From Pedobacter heparinus DSM 2366 (GTDB lineage Bacteria; Bacteroidota; Bacteroidia; Sphingobacteriales; Sphingobacteriaceae), in the NCBI RefSeq assembly GCF_000023825.1, contig NC_013061.1, positions 1,426,001 through 1,490,000 on the forward strand: a DNA stretch of 64,000 nucleotides, written 5' to 3'. Below, piece by piece: positions 16,162-24,652 of this stretch. Numbering within the stretch: the stretch's first letter is position 1; every line of letters begins with the position of its first letter. The translations under genes were made by a program, and so were the position numbers. The notes under the pieces were generated by a model. The model was given only the letters and a program-made list of their open reading frames with translations. It made no database searches and was not told where the DNA came from.

Positions 16162-17388
16162 CTACGGATACAACAAATATTTTTTACGCATTGTTTTATA
16201 CTTGCTTAAGCCGGGTTCCCAGCTGGCCCTGATCTCTTTTTCTGATTTACCTGCAATGATCTGTTGCCTGAATTCTGCCACCCCGATCAATTTTTCAATA
16301 GTGCCCATCTGATTGCTCAGTTTGGAGTTAAAAAAATCTGCCTTATTTGGCGAATTCTTATAAAGTTCTATCATCCAGCCCAGATTGATCTGTTTGGTCT
16401 TCCTGAAGTTACCGGTGTCATAATTTCTAAGGTCCAGCCCGTAACAAACCTGGTTCATGAACAATGGGCTTTCCGACATACCCTTGATGCTTACAGGTGT
16501 AAAAGAAAAACTGTATTTACCTTTTAAGGCGGGGGCACCTACAATGGTAAACGGAAACTGGGTGCCGCGGCCATAATTTAAGTACGTGCCTTCAAACAGG
16601 CAGGTAGTTGGGTAAAGTAAAATAGATTGCGGGGTATTTAAGTTTGGTGAAGGGCTTACCGGCAGCTCATAGGGGGTATCATGGGTATAATTGGCTACTT
16701 TAATGATCCTGATCTTGCATTTTAGCTTGTTGTCCAGCCAGTTTTCACCATTTAACATCTGGGCATATTCACCAACTGTTAAGCCATGTACTGCCGGAAT
16801 TGGTTTTAAACCAATGCCCGATTTAAACTTGGGGTCCAGTATAGGGCCATCAATATAAAAGCCGTTGGGGTTGGGCCTGTCCAATATCAGTACCTCTTTG
16901 TTATTGGCAGCACAGGCTTCCATTACGTGTTGCAAGGTATTGATATAGGTGTAAAAACGTACACCAACATCCTGTATGTCGAACACCATAATGTCTATGT
17001 TTGCCAGCTCTTCTTTAGTCGGGATAGCATGCTTTCCATATAAGGAGATCACCTTGATCCCTGTCTTTTGGTCAACTTCATCGTCTACATGTGTACCGTT
17101 ACTGGCGTTCCCCCTAAAACCGTGTTCGGGGCCAAATATATTCACAATGTTCACACCAAGCTTCAGCAGGCTGTCCACCGTAGTTTCTTTGCCAATAATT
17201 GAAGTAGGGTTTACCACCATCCCTACCCGTTTACCTTTTAAATAAGGTACGTAAAGGTTTGTTTGCTCTGCACCGGTAAGTAGTTTTCTTTTCCCTGGAT
17301 TGGCTGCAACCGATGTTGAAGGACCACAAGCCTGAAGCAGGATCGATACCAGAACAATGTGCAGGGTGTTTGTGAAGAATTGTGCCAT
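16162..17388 (-). CDS. namZ: DUF1343 lipoprotein, exo-beta-N-acetylmuramidase NamZ type
   Basis: 408-residue secreted lipoprotein. The signal ends in a lipobox SILLQAC with Cys21. The DUF1343 body is clear: GPEHGFRGNASNGTHVDDEV, LYGKHAIPT, FDIQDVGVRFYTYI and LDRPNPNG. The characterised Tannerella enzyme NamZ removes MurNAc from the non-reducing end of peptidoglycan fragments, so a cell-wall recycling or scavenging role is likely. Muropeptide uptake genes are not adjacent. It is divergent from the LolC/E-like gene. Confidence 0.88.
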   Translation of the reverse strand: MAQFFTNTLHIVLVSILLQACGPSTSVAANPGKRKLLTGAEQTNLYVPYLKGKRVGMVVNPTSIIGKETTVDSLLKLGVNIVNIFGPEHGFRGNASNGTHVDDEVDQKTGIKVISLYGKHAIPTKEELANIDIMVFDIQDVGVRFYTYINTLQHVMEACAANNKEVLILDRPNPNGFYIDGPILDPKFKSGIGLKPIPAVHGLTVGEYAQMLNGENWLDNKLKCKIRIIKVANYTHDTPYELPVSPSPNLNTPQSILLYPTTCLFEGTYLNYGRGTQFPFTIVGAPALKGKYSFSFTPVSIKGMSESPLFMNQVCYGLDLRNYDTGNFRKTKQINLGWMIELYKNSPNKADFFNSKLSNQMGTIEKLIGVAEFRQQIIAGKSEKEIRASWEPGLSKYKTMRKKYLLYP

Positions 17389-17468
17389 TTAAGAAGCTTT
17401 TTTATTTTAAATACTTTAAATCAAAATCAAATAACCATTTTTGCTAAGTTACAATTTATTGCAAAAGA

Positions 17469-18689
17469 TTGAATACAGAATATTTTATTGCAGGACGCAT
17501 AGCCATTAAATCGGAGCGTACCTTTTCTAAACTGATTGTTCGCATTGCCATAGCGGGGGTAATGCTCAGTCTGGCTGTGATGATGCTTTCTGTAGCCATT
17601 ATAAAAGGTTTTAAAACCGAGATACAGGAAAAAGTAAGAGGATATATAGGCGATGTAAGGGTTTTTAAATATGATCTGAACAATTCTTTTGAACTCTCCC
17701 CTTTTGTACCTGCCAAAGAGACTTTGGCCCAGCTTAAAAATAACCCTGATGTTGAGTTCTTTCAGCCCTACGCTACTAAACCAGCTATAATTTCAGCCAA
17801 CAATGAAGTTGAAGGGATCAATTTCAAAGGGATCGACAAGACCTTTAACTGGGATTATATCCGCAGACACCTGGTTAATGGTAAGGTCATCGATTTTACC
17901 GATAGTGTGAAGGCCAGTAAAGAGATCCTCATCTCGCAGTTTACCGCCAACCGCTTAAAGCTAAAGGTAGGCGATGATTTTATCATGTATTTTGTACAGA
18001 ACCCACCGCGTAAGCGACCTTTTAAGATCGTGGGGATTTATGATATCGGCGTAGAAGAAATCGATAAGAATTTTGTAATCGGTGATTTAAATATCATCCG
18101 CAGGTTAAACAACTGGAAAGCCAATGAAATAGGCGGACTGGAAATCAGGATTAAAGATTTCTCCCGATTAAAGGAAGTCTCAACACACATTTACGAAAAT
18201 ATGGAGCTGAAGCTGAAATCGGAGTCGGTTTCTGATTATTTTCCTGCAATTTTTACCTGGCTGTCCTTACTGGATGTGAACACCAAAGTGTTACTGGTTT
18301 TAATGATGGTGGTTGGTGTCATCAATATGGTTACCGCCTTGTTGATCATGATCCTGGAACGCACCAATATGATCGGTATCATGAAGGCATTTGGCATGAC
18401 GGATTACAGTGTGATGAAAATATTTTTGTACAATGCCGCTTATCTGGTAGGGCTGGGCTTATTGCTGGGCAATATACTGGGGCTGGGGCTGGGCTTCCTG
18501 CAAAAATATACACATATTTACAAACTGGACCAGTCTTCTTATTACCTGTCGTATGTGCCCATCGAGCTTCATTTGGCAGATGTACTGCTCCTGAACCTGG
18601 CTACTATGGTGATCTGTGTGCTTGTACTGATCCTGCCCTCTATGCTGGTCAGCCGGATCAGCCCTTTAAAAGCCATCAGGTTTAAGTAA
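17469..18689 (+). CDS. ABC transporter permease of the LolC/E (FtsX) type
   Basis: 406-residue inner-membrane permease, probably for lipoprotein release from the inner membrane. It begins MNTEYFIAGRIAIKSERTFSKLI from a TTG codon; the frame is open only back to a stop at 17445 and no ATG lies upstream, while the family start matches this residue. One N-terminal TM (about 22-45), a long periplasmic MacB-PCD-like domain (45-265), then three C-terminal TMs (FtsX domain) ending in SMLVSRISPLKAIRFK. The ATPase gene is not adjacent. Confidence 0.88.
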   Translation: MNTEYFIAGRIAIKSERTFSKLIVRIAIAGVMLSLAVMMLSVAIIKGFKTEIQEKVRGYIGDVRVFKYDLNNSFELSPFVPAKETLAQLKNNPDVEFFQPYATKPAIISANNEVEGINFKGIDKTFNWDYIRRHLVNGKVIDFTDSVKASKEILISQFTANRLKLKVGDDFIMYFVQNPPRKRPFKIVGIYDIGVEEIDKNFVIGDLNIIRRLNNWKANEIGGLEIRIKDFSRLKEVSTHIYENMELKLKSESVSDYFPAIFTWLSLLDVNTKVLLVLMMVVGVINMVTALLIMILERTNMIGIMKAFGMTDYSVMKIFLYNAAYLVGLGLLLGNILGLGLGFLQKYTHIYKLDQSSYYLSYVPIELHLADVLLLNLATMVICVLVLILPSMLVSRISPLKAIRFK

Positions 18690-18697
18690 GCAGCTTG

Positions 18698-18889
18698 TTA
18701 TAAAGTTACATCATCCACGATCTTTACTTCCCCAACTTTCATTACACGGTCTTCAAACAGGTGGGTTTGCGGACCGCAATAATCTCCGGACAGTCTTTAC
18801 CCAATACCAAACTCTTTAAGCTCATTTAGATATTTGTATTTAGTTGGTGTAAATAACCGATTTTTTTTCGAAGAAACCGGTAAATGGAA
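18698..18889 (-). pseudogene. Possible degraded 3' gene remnant downstream of the histidine kinase
   Basis: A minus-strand frame in phase with the kinase gene reads coding-like peptide through one TAA at 18797-18799: upstream TKYKYLNELKEFGIG, downstream GDYCGPQTHLFEDRVMKVGE, ending in TAA at 18698. The composition looks like protein-coding sequence, but there is no start and the family was not recognised. It may be the decayed end of a lost gene, or chance. Confidence 0.25.
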
Positions 18890-21253
18890 TTATAGACTAA
18901 AAATATGGTGCAGTACTTTCCTGTACAGCTCATCAGGCAAAAAGGGTTTGATCACCATATCGTTAATGCCCGCTTCCTTTACCCGTAATGCTATTTCATC
19001 AGGCAAGTTGGCTGTAAGGGCAACAATAGGGATGGTCACTCCATTTTCACGCATGGTTGCAGCAGCTTTATAGCCATCCATTATGGGCATGTGCAGGTCC
19101 ATCAAAACCAGCTGATGCCTGTTCACATCCAGTTTTTCCAGGGCTTCCTGTCCGTTTAGGGCAACATCTATCGTTGCTCCCCAGCGTTCCAGATATTTTT
19201 GCGCTACCAGTACGTTCATCAGGTTGTCCTCTACCAGTAAAATAGGTATGCCTGTAAGCGGTTTATCATTCTCGTTGGGCAGGTGTTCCGGATCCAGACG
19301 CTTTAAAATTTTGGTGCTTTTCTCAAAAGTTTGTATAAAATAGAAAGTAGAGCCCCTGCCCTCATCGCTAATCAGGTTTAGGGATGAATTTTGGAGTTCC
19401 AGGATCCTTTTACAAATGGAAAGGCCCAGTCCTGTACCGCCAAATCCCCTTGATGTAGAAGAGTCAACCTGCGTAAACCTGTCGAAAATAACTTTTTGCT
19501 TATCTTTTGAAATGCCGATACCGGTATCTTTAACCTGGATATTTAAGGTAATATCAGTTTCCGTCTGCGCAGCTACAATCAATCTCACTTCTACAGAACC
19601 CTTATTTGTAAATTTTATGGCATTGTGTACCAGGTTGGTAATGACCTGAGAACTGCGGGTCGGGTCGCCCATTAGTTTGTTCTTTAAAGCCGGGTCTACA
19701 TGCAATGTCAATTCAATCCCTTTATCATGCGCAGAACTTTGAAGTCCCGAAACAATATTTCCGGCAATGGCCGGAATGTCCATTTCTATGTGCTCAAAAG
19801 AAACTTTTCCCGCCTCAATTTTATTATAATCCAGAATGTCATTTACAATAGAAAGCAAATTATTGGCAGAAAAGAGCATCACATCAAGCTGTTCTTTCTG
19901 GTCTTCCCTTGGCCCGTTTTTCAGTAGCAAATGACTCATTCCGATCACCGCATTTAGTGGTGTCCTGATCTCATGGCTCATGGTACTCAGGAATTCGCTT
20001 TTGGCTTTTAAGCCCTGCTCTGCCTCGGCCCTGGCCTTTTTCTGTTCAAAAGAAACCCTGTGCGAGAGTATCAGTGACTGAAGGAAGAAAAAACTGATGT
20101 AAAAAATGAAAGAGACCAGCTGAAAGGCGGGGATGACATTCCAGTAATGCAATAATGAAATGGCAAATACAGGCATAAGGGCAACTGCGCTCATTAAGGT
20201 ATAAATAGCTCCCGGTCTCTTTTTTCTATAGGCCATTGTATATACATAGGGAACGTACACCAGACAAAAGATCATGATAACCAGAAAAGGATTTATCAAT
20301 TGGGTAAAATACAGGGGTTTCAGACAAAGTACTGCCAGGGAAAAGCCAAAGCAAAGGCTGAAAATGGTGCCTATAACAATTATACTCGTATCCTGAGGGT
20401 ATAAATACCGGGTATACAAGGCAAACATGCCTATGCCTAAAAACAAGCTCAGGTATTCCATCCTTACCGTAAGGTACCAGTCCATCTGGGGTAGTACGGT
20501 ATGCAGTACATAATTGTCTATCCCAATAATCCTGTAACTGTAAACAATAGAGTATAAGGCAAACAATAGGATGGCCTTGTCCCTGCTCCCCATCAGGTAA
20601 AGTCCCAGAAAGAAAAGTCCCCCCATCATCAGACAGCCGGTCAACAATAGGTCAACTGCTTCAGCTTGTTTTCTTTTTAAAATGACAAAACCTTTTTCCC
20701 CAATTAACAAGGGCTTTTTAATTCCGCCTTTGCTATGGCTAAAATTTGCAATTTGCAGCAGGATGTTTAAGGTATCGGTATGCTGCGGGATTTCTATGAT
20801 CTTATTTTCCCAGTAGGGAATAAAATCGGTTGCGGTCCTGGCCACACGTCCGTTGGAAGCGACCTCCTGCGCATTGATAAACAGGCGATAGGCCGAATAA
20901 GCTTCGGGCATGGACAGGCGTAATGATGGCGTGTTTTTTGGCAGCAATACAGTAAGCCGGTAAGTGGCGTAACCATACGAAGGATAGGTTTTTCCGGAAG
21001 GTGAGCGGTCGGTCCACCTGTAAGGAAAGTCTACCAGTTCCCCTTTATGTTTAAGGTGGTCATTTGGACCTATAAGCTGGCCCCAATAAAAAAGCCACTG
21101 ACCATTGAGCGCAATTTTTCCATCCATTGACTGCGCACGAAGATCTATTATGCCACCTTTTGCAAGTTGAACTGTTGTCTCAGCTGCAAAACCATAATTT
21201 GTCAAGCAGCAAAGCAAAAGCAATGCGCTATAAAAATATTTCCTTACCCTCAT
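18890..21253 (-). CDS. Hybrid sensor histidine kinase with 7TM DISM-type sensor
   Basis: 787-residue membrane sensor. Signal peptide (1-24), extracellular galactose-binding-like 7TMR-DISM domain (about 25-190), seven-helix membrane region (about 198-400), HisKA with His427 in FLSTMSHEIRTPLN, HATPase with NAIKFTNKG, DTGIGISKD and GFGGTGLGLS, and a C-terminal receiver (about 668-787) with phosphoacceptor Asp719 in LVLMDLHMPIMDGY. There is no DNA-binding output domain, so the signal must pass to another protein by phosphotransfer or contact. No partner regulator is adjacent. DISM domains are thought to bind carbohydrate-like ligands. Confidence 0.93.
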   Translation of the reverse strand: MRVRKYFYSALLLLCCLTNYGFAAETTVQLAKGGIIDLRAQSMDGKIALNGQWLFYWGQLIGPNDHLKHKGELVDFPYRWTDRSPSGKTYPSYGYATYRLTVLLPKNTPSLRLSMPEAYSAYRLFINAQEVASNGRVARTATDFIPYWENKIIEIPQHTDTLNILLQIANFSHSKGGIKKPLLIGEKGFVILKRKQAEAVDLLLTGCLMMGGLFFLGLYLMGSRDKAILLFALYSIVYSYRIIGIDNYVLHTVLPQMDWYLTVRMEYLSLFLGIGMFALYTRYLYPQDTSIIVIGTIFSLCFGFSLAVLCLKPLYFTQLINPFLVIMIFCLVYVPYVYTMAYRKKRPGAIYTLMSAVALMPVFAISLLHYWNVIPAFQLVSFIFYISFFFLQSLILSHRVSFEQKKARAEAEQGLKAKSEFLSTMSHEIRTPLNAVIGMSHLLLKNGPREDQKEQLDVMLFSANNLLSIVNDILDYNKIEAGKVSFEHIEMDIPAIAGNIVSGLQSSAHDKGIELTLHVDPALKNKLMGDPTRSSQVITNLVHNAIKFTNKGSVEVRLIVAAQTETDITLNIQVKDTGIGISKDKQKVIFDRFTQVDSSTSRGFGGTGLGLSICKRILELQNSSLNLISDEGRGSTFYFIQTFEKSTKILKRLDPEHLPNENDKPLTGIPILLVEDNLMNVLVAQKYLERWGATIDVALNGQEALEKLDVNRHQLVLMDLHMPIMDGYKAAATMRENGVTIPIVALTANLPDEIALRVKEAGINDMVIKPFLPDELYRKVLHHIFSL

Positions 21254-21273
21254 TAAGAATGATTATCTCACTT

Positions 21274-21298
21274 AATTAAAAATGTAGTGTTTTTAATT
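21274..21298. promoter_or_regulatory. Inverted repeat upstream of the histidine kinase gene
   Basis: AATTAAAAA and TTTTTAATT are 9-bp perfect arms around a 7-nt spacer, 21 nt upstream of the kinase ATG. It could be a regulator site; AT-rich composition makes chance possible. Confidence 0.3.
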
Positions 21299-21355
21299 TG
21301 CGCGCAAAGATATGGTAATTAAAAAGTTAATAACCAATGAAATTTACAATATTCA

Positions 21356-21371
21356 CCTGACATTCGTCAGG
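21356..21371 (-). terminator. Weak hairpin downstream of the VOC gene
   Basis: CCTGAC and GTCAGG pair around a 4-nt loop. On the minus strand only a poor T-rich tail follows. It lies between the VOC gene stop and the kinase gene start, both on the minus strand. Confidence 0.3.
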
Positions 21372-21446
21372 AAATATCTTTTTAAGAGAGTAAGGCGTAT
21401 GGAAATTATCCCTGAAATACTAAAAAATATTGCAGGGGTAAGTAGA

Positions 21447-21875
21447 TTATTGTGCCTGACCTGAATTGTAGCTGATCATCCACTGGGTGCCAAATTTATC
21501 GGCAACGATGCCAAAATAATCGCCCCAGAACATGTTTTCCATAGGCATTTCTACCTTACCACCATCCGCAAAGGCCGCAAATATACGGTCTGCATCTGCA
21601 GTGCTTTGTACGCCGAGCGACAGGTAAAAATTATTGCCCGGGGTTAACTTCTGGCCCAGAGATTCCAGCGTATCGGTAGCCATCAGCATGGTGCCGTTAG
21701 GAAGCTGGAGCGACATATGGCAGATTTTGTGCTTTTCATTTTCTGGTGTCTGATCATCCGGCATATCGCTGAAACGCATGGTCATCACAATTTCGCCGCC
21801 AATTACCGATTTATAGAAATTAAAGGCTTCTTCGGTTGTTCCCGGAAAGTTTAAATAAGGGTTAAGCGTGATCAT
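21447..21875 (-). CDS. VOC superfamily (PhnB-like) protein
   Basis: 142-residue protein of the glyoxalase/bleomycin-resistance fold, PhnB subgroup: NPYLNFPGTTEEAFNFYKSVIGG, MRFSDMPDD and the end MFWGDYFGIVADKFGTQWMI. Metal-ligand residues of true glyoxalases are not conserved in this group and no reaction can be assigned. It is transcribed divergently from a GlxA-type regulator, with a direct repeat between their promoters, so it is probably the target of that regulator. Confidence 0.92.
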   Translation of the reverse strand: MITLNPYLNFPGTTEEAFNFYKSVIGGEIVMTMRFSDMPDDQTPENEKHKICHMSLQLPNGTMLMATDTLESLGQKLTPGNNFYLSLGVQSTADADRIFAAFADGGKVEMPMENMFWGDYFGIVADKFGTQWMISYNSGQAQ

Positions 21876-21900
21876 AGTATCTGGTTTTATTTTGTTTATC

Positions 21901-21908
21901 CAAATGTA
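21901..21908 (-). promoter_or_regulatory. -7 promoter element TACATTTG for the VOC gene
   Basis: Exact TAnnTTTG on the minus strand, 26 nt before the VOC ATG at 21875. Confidence 0.55.
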
Positions 21909-21919
21909 GTGTCAATAAC

Positions 21920-21957
21920 CCAATATTCAGGGGTGCTAATACGCCAATATGAGGGGT
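21920..21957. promoter_or_regulatory. Direct-repeat operator candidate between VOC and GlxA-type genes
   Basis: Two copies of a half-site: CCAATATTCAGGGGT (21920-21934) and CCAATATGAGGGGT (21944-21957), starting 24 bp apart, about two helical turns. AraC-family proteins typically bind direct repeats with this geometry. The pair lies between the divergent -7 elements, 12 nt from one and 22 nt from the other. Confidence 0.6.
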
Positions 21958-21979
21958 TGACTGCGACAGATTTTTACCT

Positions 21980-21987
21980 TAAATTTG
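21980..21987 (+). promoter_or_regulatory. -7 promoter element TAAATTTG for the GlxA-type regulator
   Basis: Exact TAnnTTTG. Its last base is 6 nt before the chosen ATG at 21993, so the transcript is predicted to start at or next to the start codon (leaderless). Confidence 0.55.
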
Positions 21988-21992
21988 ATAGA

Positions 21993-22976
21993 ATGAAACA
22001 CATATCAGTTCTGGTACCAACAGGGGCTGCAGCATTAAGCTGTATTGAAGGCCCGTTTACTTTGTTCAATAAAGTGAATGATTTTTTAGCTGCTATCGGT
22101 AAACCCCCAATGTTCATTGTCCAGCTTGTTGGCCTCAGTAAAGAGCCCCGGGTTTACGACAGGTTGTTCAGGGTGTACCCTGATCTGGTGCTTGCTGAGG
22201 TTTACAAAACAGACCTGATCATTATACCCGCGGTAAATGGGGATATGGAAACTGTCATTGCCGAAAACAATGATTTTTTTCCCTGGATAACGGCCCAATA
22301 TAAAGCAGGGGCAGAAGTGGCCAGTTTATGCGTGGGTGCTTTTTTACTGGCGGCAACGGGACTGGTAAAAGGAAAACGCTGTGCCACGCACTGGCTGTCG
22401 GCCCATCAGTTCAGTAAGATGTTCCCCGATGTGGAAATGGTATCTGATAAAGTGGTAACCGATGAAAACGGAATTTATTCGAGCGGCGGGGCAAACTCTT
22501 TCTGGAACCTGTTGTTGTACCTGATCGAAAAATATACCGGCCGCGAAATGGCCATCCTTTCTGCAAAATACTTTGCCATTGAAATAGACCGCAGTAACCA
22601 GTCCTCCTTTATCATGTTTAAAGGGCAGCGCGACCATCAGGACGATTCTGTAAAAAAAGCCCAGGATTTTATAGAACTTAATTTCCAGGAAAAAATAAGT
22701 GTAGACCAGTTGTCGGATATGCTGGCCATTGGCCGTAGAAGTTTTGAACGCCGTTTTAAAAAGGCCACCACCAATACGGTGGCCGAATACATACAGCGTG
22801 TAAAAATAGAAGCGGCAAAGAAGGATTTTGAGACCAGCCGTAAAAACATTACAGAAGTGATGTGCGATGTGGGCTATTCAGATACCAAGGCCTTTAGAAC
22901 GATTTTTAAGAAAAACACAGGGCTATCACCTATAGAATACCGCAATAAGTACAATAAAGAGGCCCTGGCGCTGTAA
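21993..22976 (+). CDS. GlxA family transcriptional regulator (DJ-1/PfpI domain plus AraC HTH)
   Basis: 327-residue regulator. N-terminal DJ-1/PfpI-like domain (1-190) with ISVLVPTGAAALSC and the elbow VASLCVGAFLLAATG; C-terminal AraC double helix-turn-helix (about 222-320) with LSDMLAIGRRSFERRFKKATTN-like residues and VGYSDTKAFRTIFKKNTGLSPIEY. A GTG at 21909 would extend it by 28 residues, but that stretch overlaps the direct repeat and the -7 element, so ATG 21993 is chosen. It probably regulates the divergent VOC gene and itself. Inducer unknown. Confidence 0.92.
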   Translation: MKHISVLVPTGAAALSCIEGPFTLFNKVNDFLAAIGKPPMFIVQLVGLSKEPRVYDRLFRVYPDLVLAEVYKTDLIIIPAVNGDMETVIAENNDFFPWITAQYKAGAEVASLCVGAFLLAATGLVKGKRCATHWLSAHQFSKMFPDVEMVSDKVVTDENGIYSSGGANSFWNLLLYLIEKYTGREMAILSAKYFAIEIDRSNQSSFIMFKGQRDHQDDSVKKAQDFIELNFQEKISVDQLSDMLAIGRRSFERRFKKATTNTVAEYIQRVKIEAAKKDFETSRKNITEVMCDVGYSDTKAFRTIFKKNTGLSPIEYRNKYNKEALAL

Positions 22977-23005
22977 AGGCACCCTGCTTATTGAAGTAAT
23001 TTCCG

Positions 23006-23013
23006 TAAATTTG
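23006..23013 (+). promoter_or_regulatory. -7 promoter element TAAATTTG for the DEAD-box-like gene
   Basis: Exact TAnnTTTG that overlaps the upstream TTG at 23011 and lies 28 nt before GTG 23041; this favours the GTG start. Confidence 0.5.
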
Positions 23014-23040
23014 CAGCTTCATCAATTAATTAAAGATACT

Positions 23041-24330
23041 GTGTCCTTAGATAAATTAAAATTAAGCAAGCCGCTGGTAACAGCAATGAATGATGCCGGG
23101 TACATCTCTGCAAAAGAAATTCAGGCAAAAACCATGTCCCGTATTATTGGGGGGCAGGATATCATTGCGGTTGGTCCCGAAGGCTGTGGTAAAACCACAA
23201 CTTATGTGCTTGGCGTTTTAATGAAGCTAAAATACAGTACAGATGAGGCACCAAAAGTGCTGATCCTGGTGCCTGATGGCGAACGTGTGGAAGCGGTAAT
23301 TGCAGAATTTATGCTGCTCAGCAAAAACAGGGACCTGCGCATTATAGGTTTGTATGGTACCGGCGGGATGGAAGAAGAGATCAATACGCTTTTAGATGGT
23401 ATCGACATTGTGGTGGCCACGCCCACGAGGGCAAGGGCAGTTTACCTTAAACTGGGCCTGAACCTGAACAGGCTGCAGACCTTTATTGTTGATGATGCTG
23501 AGGTAATTGTAAAACAAGGAATGCAACTGCCTGTGGCCGAGCTGGCCAGAAGTGCGGGTAAAGTGCAGCACCTGATATTTACTACAGTAGTGCACGATAA
23601 GCTGAACCTGATGATCGATCAGTTTATGAATTTCCCTGTTACCATTGAAGTAGAAGACCTGGGTGAAAGCAAGGCTGAAACGCATGCGCTTCTGTTGTAC
23701 CAGGTACCTAATTTTAAGACAAAGATTAACCTGCTGAACCTTTTGTTAAGGGATGATGAGGTATTTGATAAAGTGATCGTATTTGTAAACAGCCGTTTAA
23801 CGGCACAAAAACTGTCCAATAACCTGCATGCTGCAAAGCCGGGCGCTGTTGCTGTATTGAACCCCCTGTTTTTTGATGAGGAAGGTTTTGACCATATTGA
23901 CGATTTTAAAGTTACACCTGAAGCAAGGGTGCTGATTGTGGCCAATGAAGGCTTTTCCGGGCTAGACCTTTCGGGCATCCATTTTATGTTCCATTTTGAG
24001 CTGCCTGAAGAAAAGGAAACCTTTTTAAGCAGGGCCGTAAAAGAGGGGGAAGAGGAAGTAGTGGCCATTACCTTTGCTACTGATCTGGAGCTTGCAGAAG
24101 TAAGAAAGATAGAGCAGTCGCTAGGCAAAAAGATCGAGGTGGCAGCATTGCCGGACGACCTGGTGATTGATAAATCGGTAAAGGTGCAGGCCGTTAAAAC
24201 CAGGAAAGAAACTGAGGACGCGCCTAAAGGCGGCGGTGCTTATCATGAAAAAAAAGAAAGCAACTCCAAAAGCTACAATTACGGAATAGGGCAGAAGGCC
24301 AAAATGACGATGAAGAAAAAGCACGGTTAA
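23041..24330 (+). CDS. Degenerate DEAD/DEAH-box RNA helicase-like protein
   Basis: 429-residue protein with the two-domain SF2 layout and a basic C-terminal tail (NYGIGQKAKMTMKKKHG). Motif I is kept (VGPEGCGKTTTY). Motif II reads IVDDAEVI instead of DEAD, motif Ia LVPDGERV instead of PTRELA, motif III FTTVV instead of SAT, and the HRxGRxxR motif VI is not recognisable (HFELPEEKETFLSRAVKEGEE). It probably binds nucleotide and RNA, but unwinding is doubtful. GTG 23041 is preferred to TTG 23011 because the latter is inside the -7 element. It is not in an obvious operon. Confidence 0.85.
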   Translation: MSLDKLKLSKPLVTAMNDAGYISAKEIQAKTMSRIIGGQDIIAVGPEGCGKTTTYVLGVLMKLKYSTDEAPKVLILVPDGERVEAVIAEFMLLSKNRDLRIIGLYGTGGMEEEINTLLDGIDIVVATPTRARAVYLKLGLNLNRLQTFIVDDAEVIVKQGMQLPVAELARSAGKVQHLIFTTVVHDKLNLMIDQFMNFPVTIEVEDLGESKAETHALLLYQVPNFKTKINLLNLLLRDDEVFDKVIVFVNSRLTAQKLSNNLHAAKPGAVAVLNPLFFDEEGFDHIDDFKVTPEARVLIVANEGFSGLDLSGIHFMFHFELPEEKETFLSRAVKEGEEEVVAITFATDLELAEVRKIEQSLGKKIEVAALPDDLVIDKSVKVQAVKTRKETEDAPKGGGAYHEKKESNSKSYNYGIGQKAKMTMKKKHG

Positions 24331-24337
24331 CTCCTGG

Positions 24338-24437
24338 TTACTCATACAGCTCCCCAACATATAAGCTATCCCCCTGCAATTTCCATTGGCCGAGGCAAAG
24401 CTCTTGTGATAGTATTAAATCAAGAGAAGGCCTAATA
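24338..24437 (-). pseudogene. Possible C-terminal gene remnant abutting the palindromic element
   Basis: A minus-strand frame of about 31 codons ending in TAA at 24338 reads like a protein end (LGQWKLQGDSLYVGELYE). Going upstream it meets a stop inside the left terminal repeat of the element at 24438. The family is not recognised. It is consistent with a gene cut by the element, but the missing 5' part was not found. Confidence 0.25.
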
Positions 24438-24652
24438 CAGGGTTACATATAAAGATATAGTAACAATTAAATGATTATAATATGAATACATAATTATGAT
24501 ACTGTTAAAATACCCTTGAGATACCGTTGGAATACCCTATATGGTATTCCAACGGTATCTCAAGGGTAAGGGAAAGGTAAGTTAAAGGTATTTTAATTCT
24601 GTATTCATTATGTTTTGATATTGTACTTACTATATCTTTATATGTAACCCTG
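24438..24652. repeat. Nested palindromic element flanked by TA (MITE-like)
   Basis: A 215-bp element with perfect 26-bp terminal inverted repeats (24438-24463 and 24627-24652; outer ends CAGGGTTACATATAAAG). It is flanked on both sides by the dinucleotide TA (24436-24437, 24653-24654), the target duplication used by IS630/Tc1/mariner transposases. The centre is a perfect hairpin with 26-bp arms (24511-24536, 24543-24568) and a 6-nt loop. Further nested arms pair ATGAATACA (24482-24490) with TGTATTCAT (24600-24608). It has no coding capacity. GGTA occurs at 24543, 24554, 24565, 24576 and 24587, exactly 11 bp apart, and TACC at 24511, 24522 and 24533. It fills the 24331-24694 gap between two genes and may also act as a bidirectional transcription stop. 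Confidence 0.75.

Noticed and set aside
21909..21992. N-terminal extension of the GlxA-type regulator from GTG 21909
   Set aside because: The stretch is occupied by the direct repeat and the -7 element, and the DJ-1 domain begins at the ATG at 21993.
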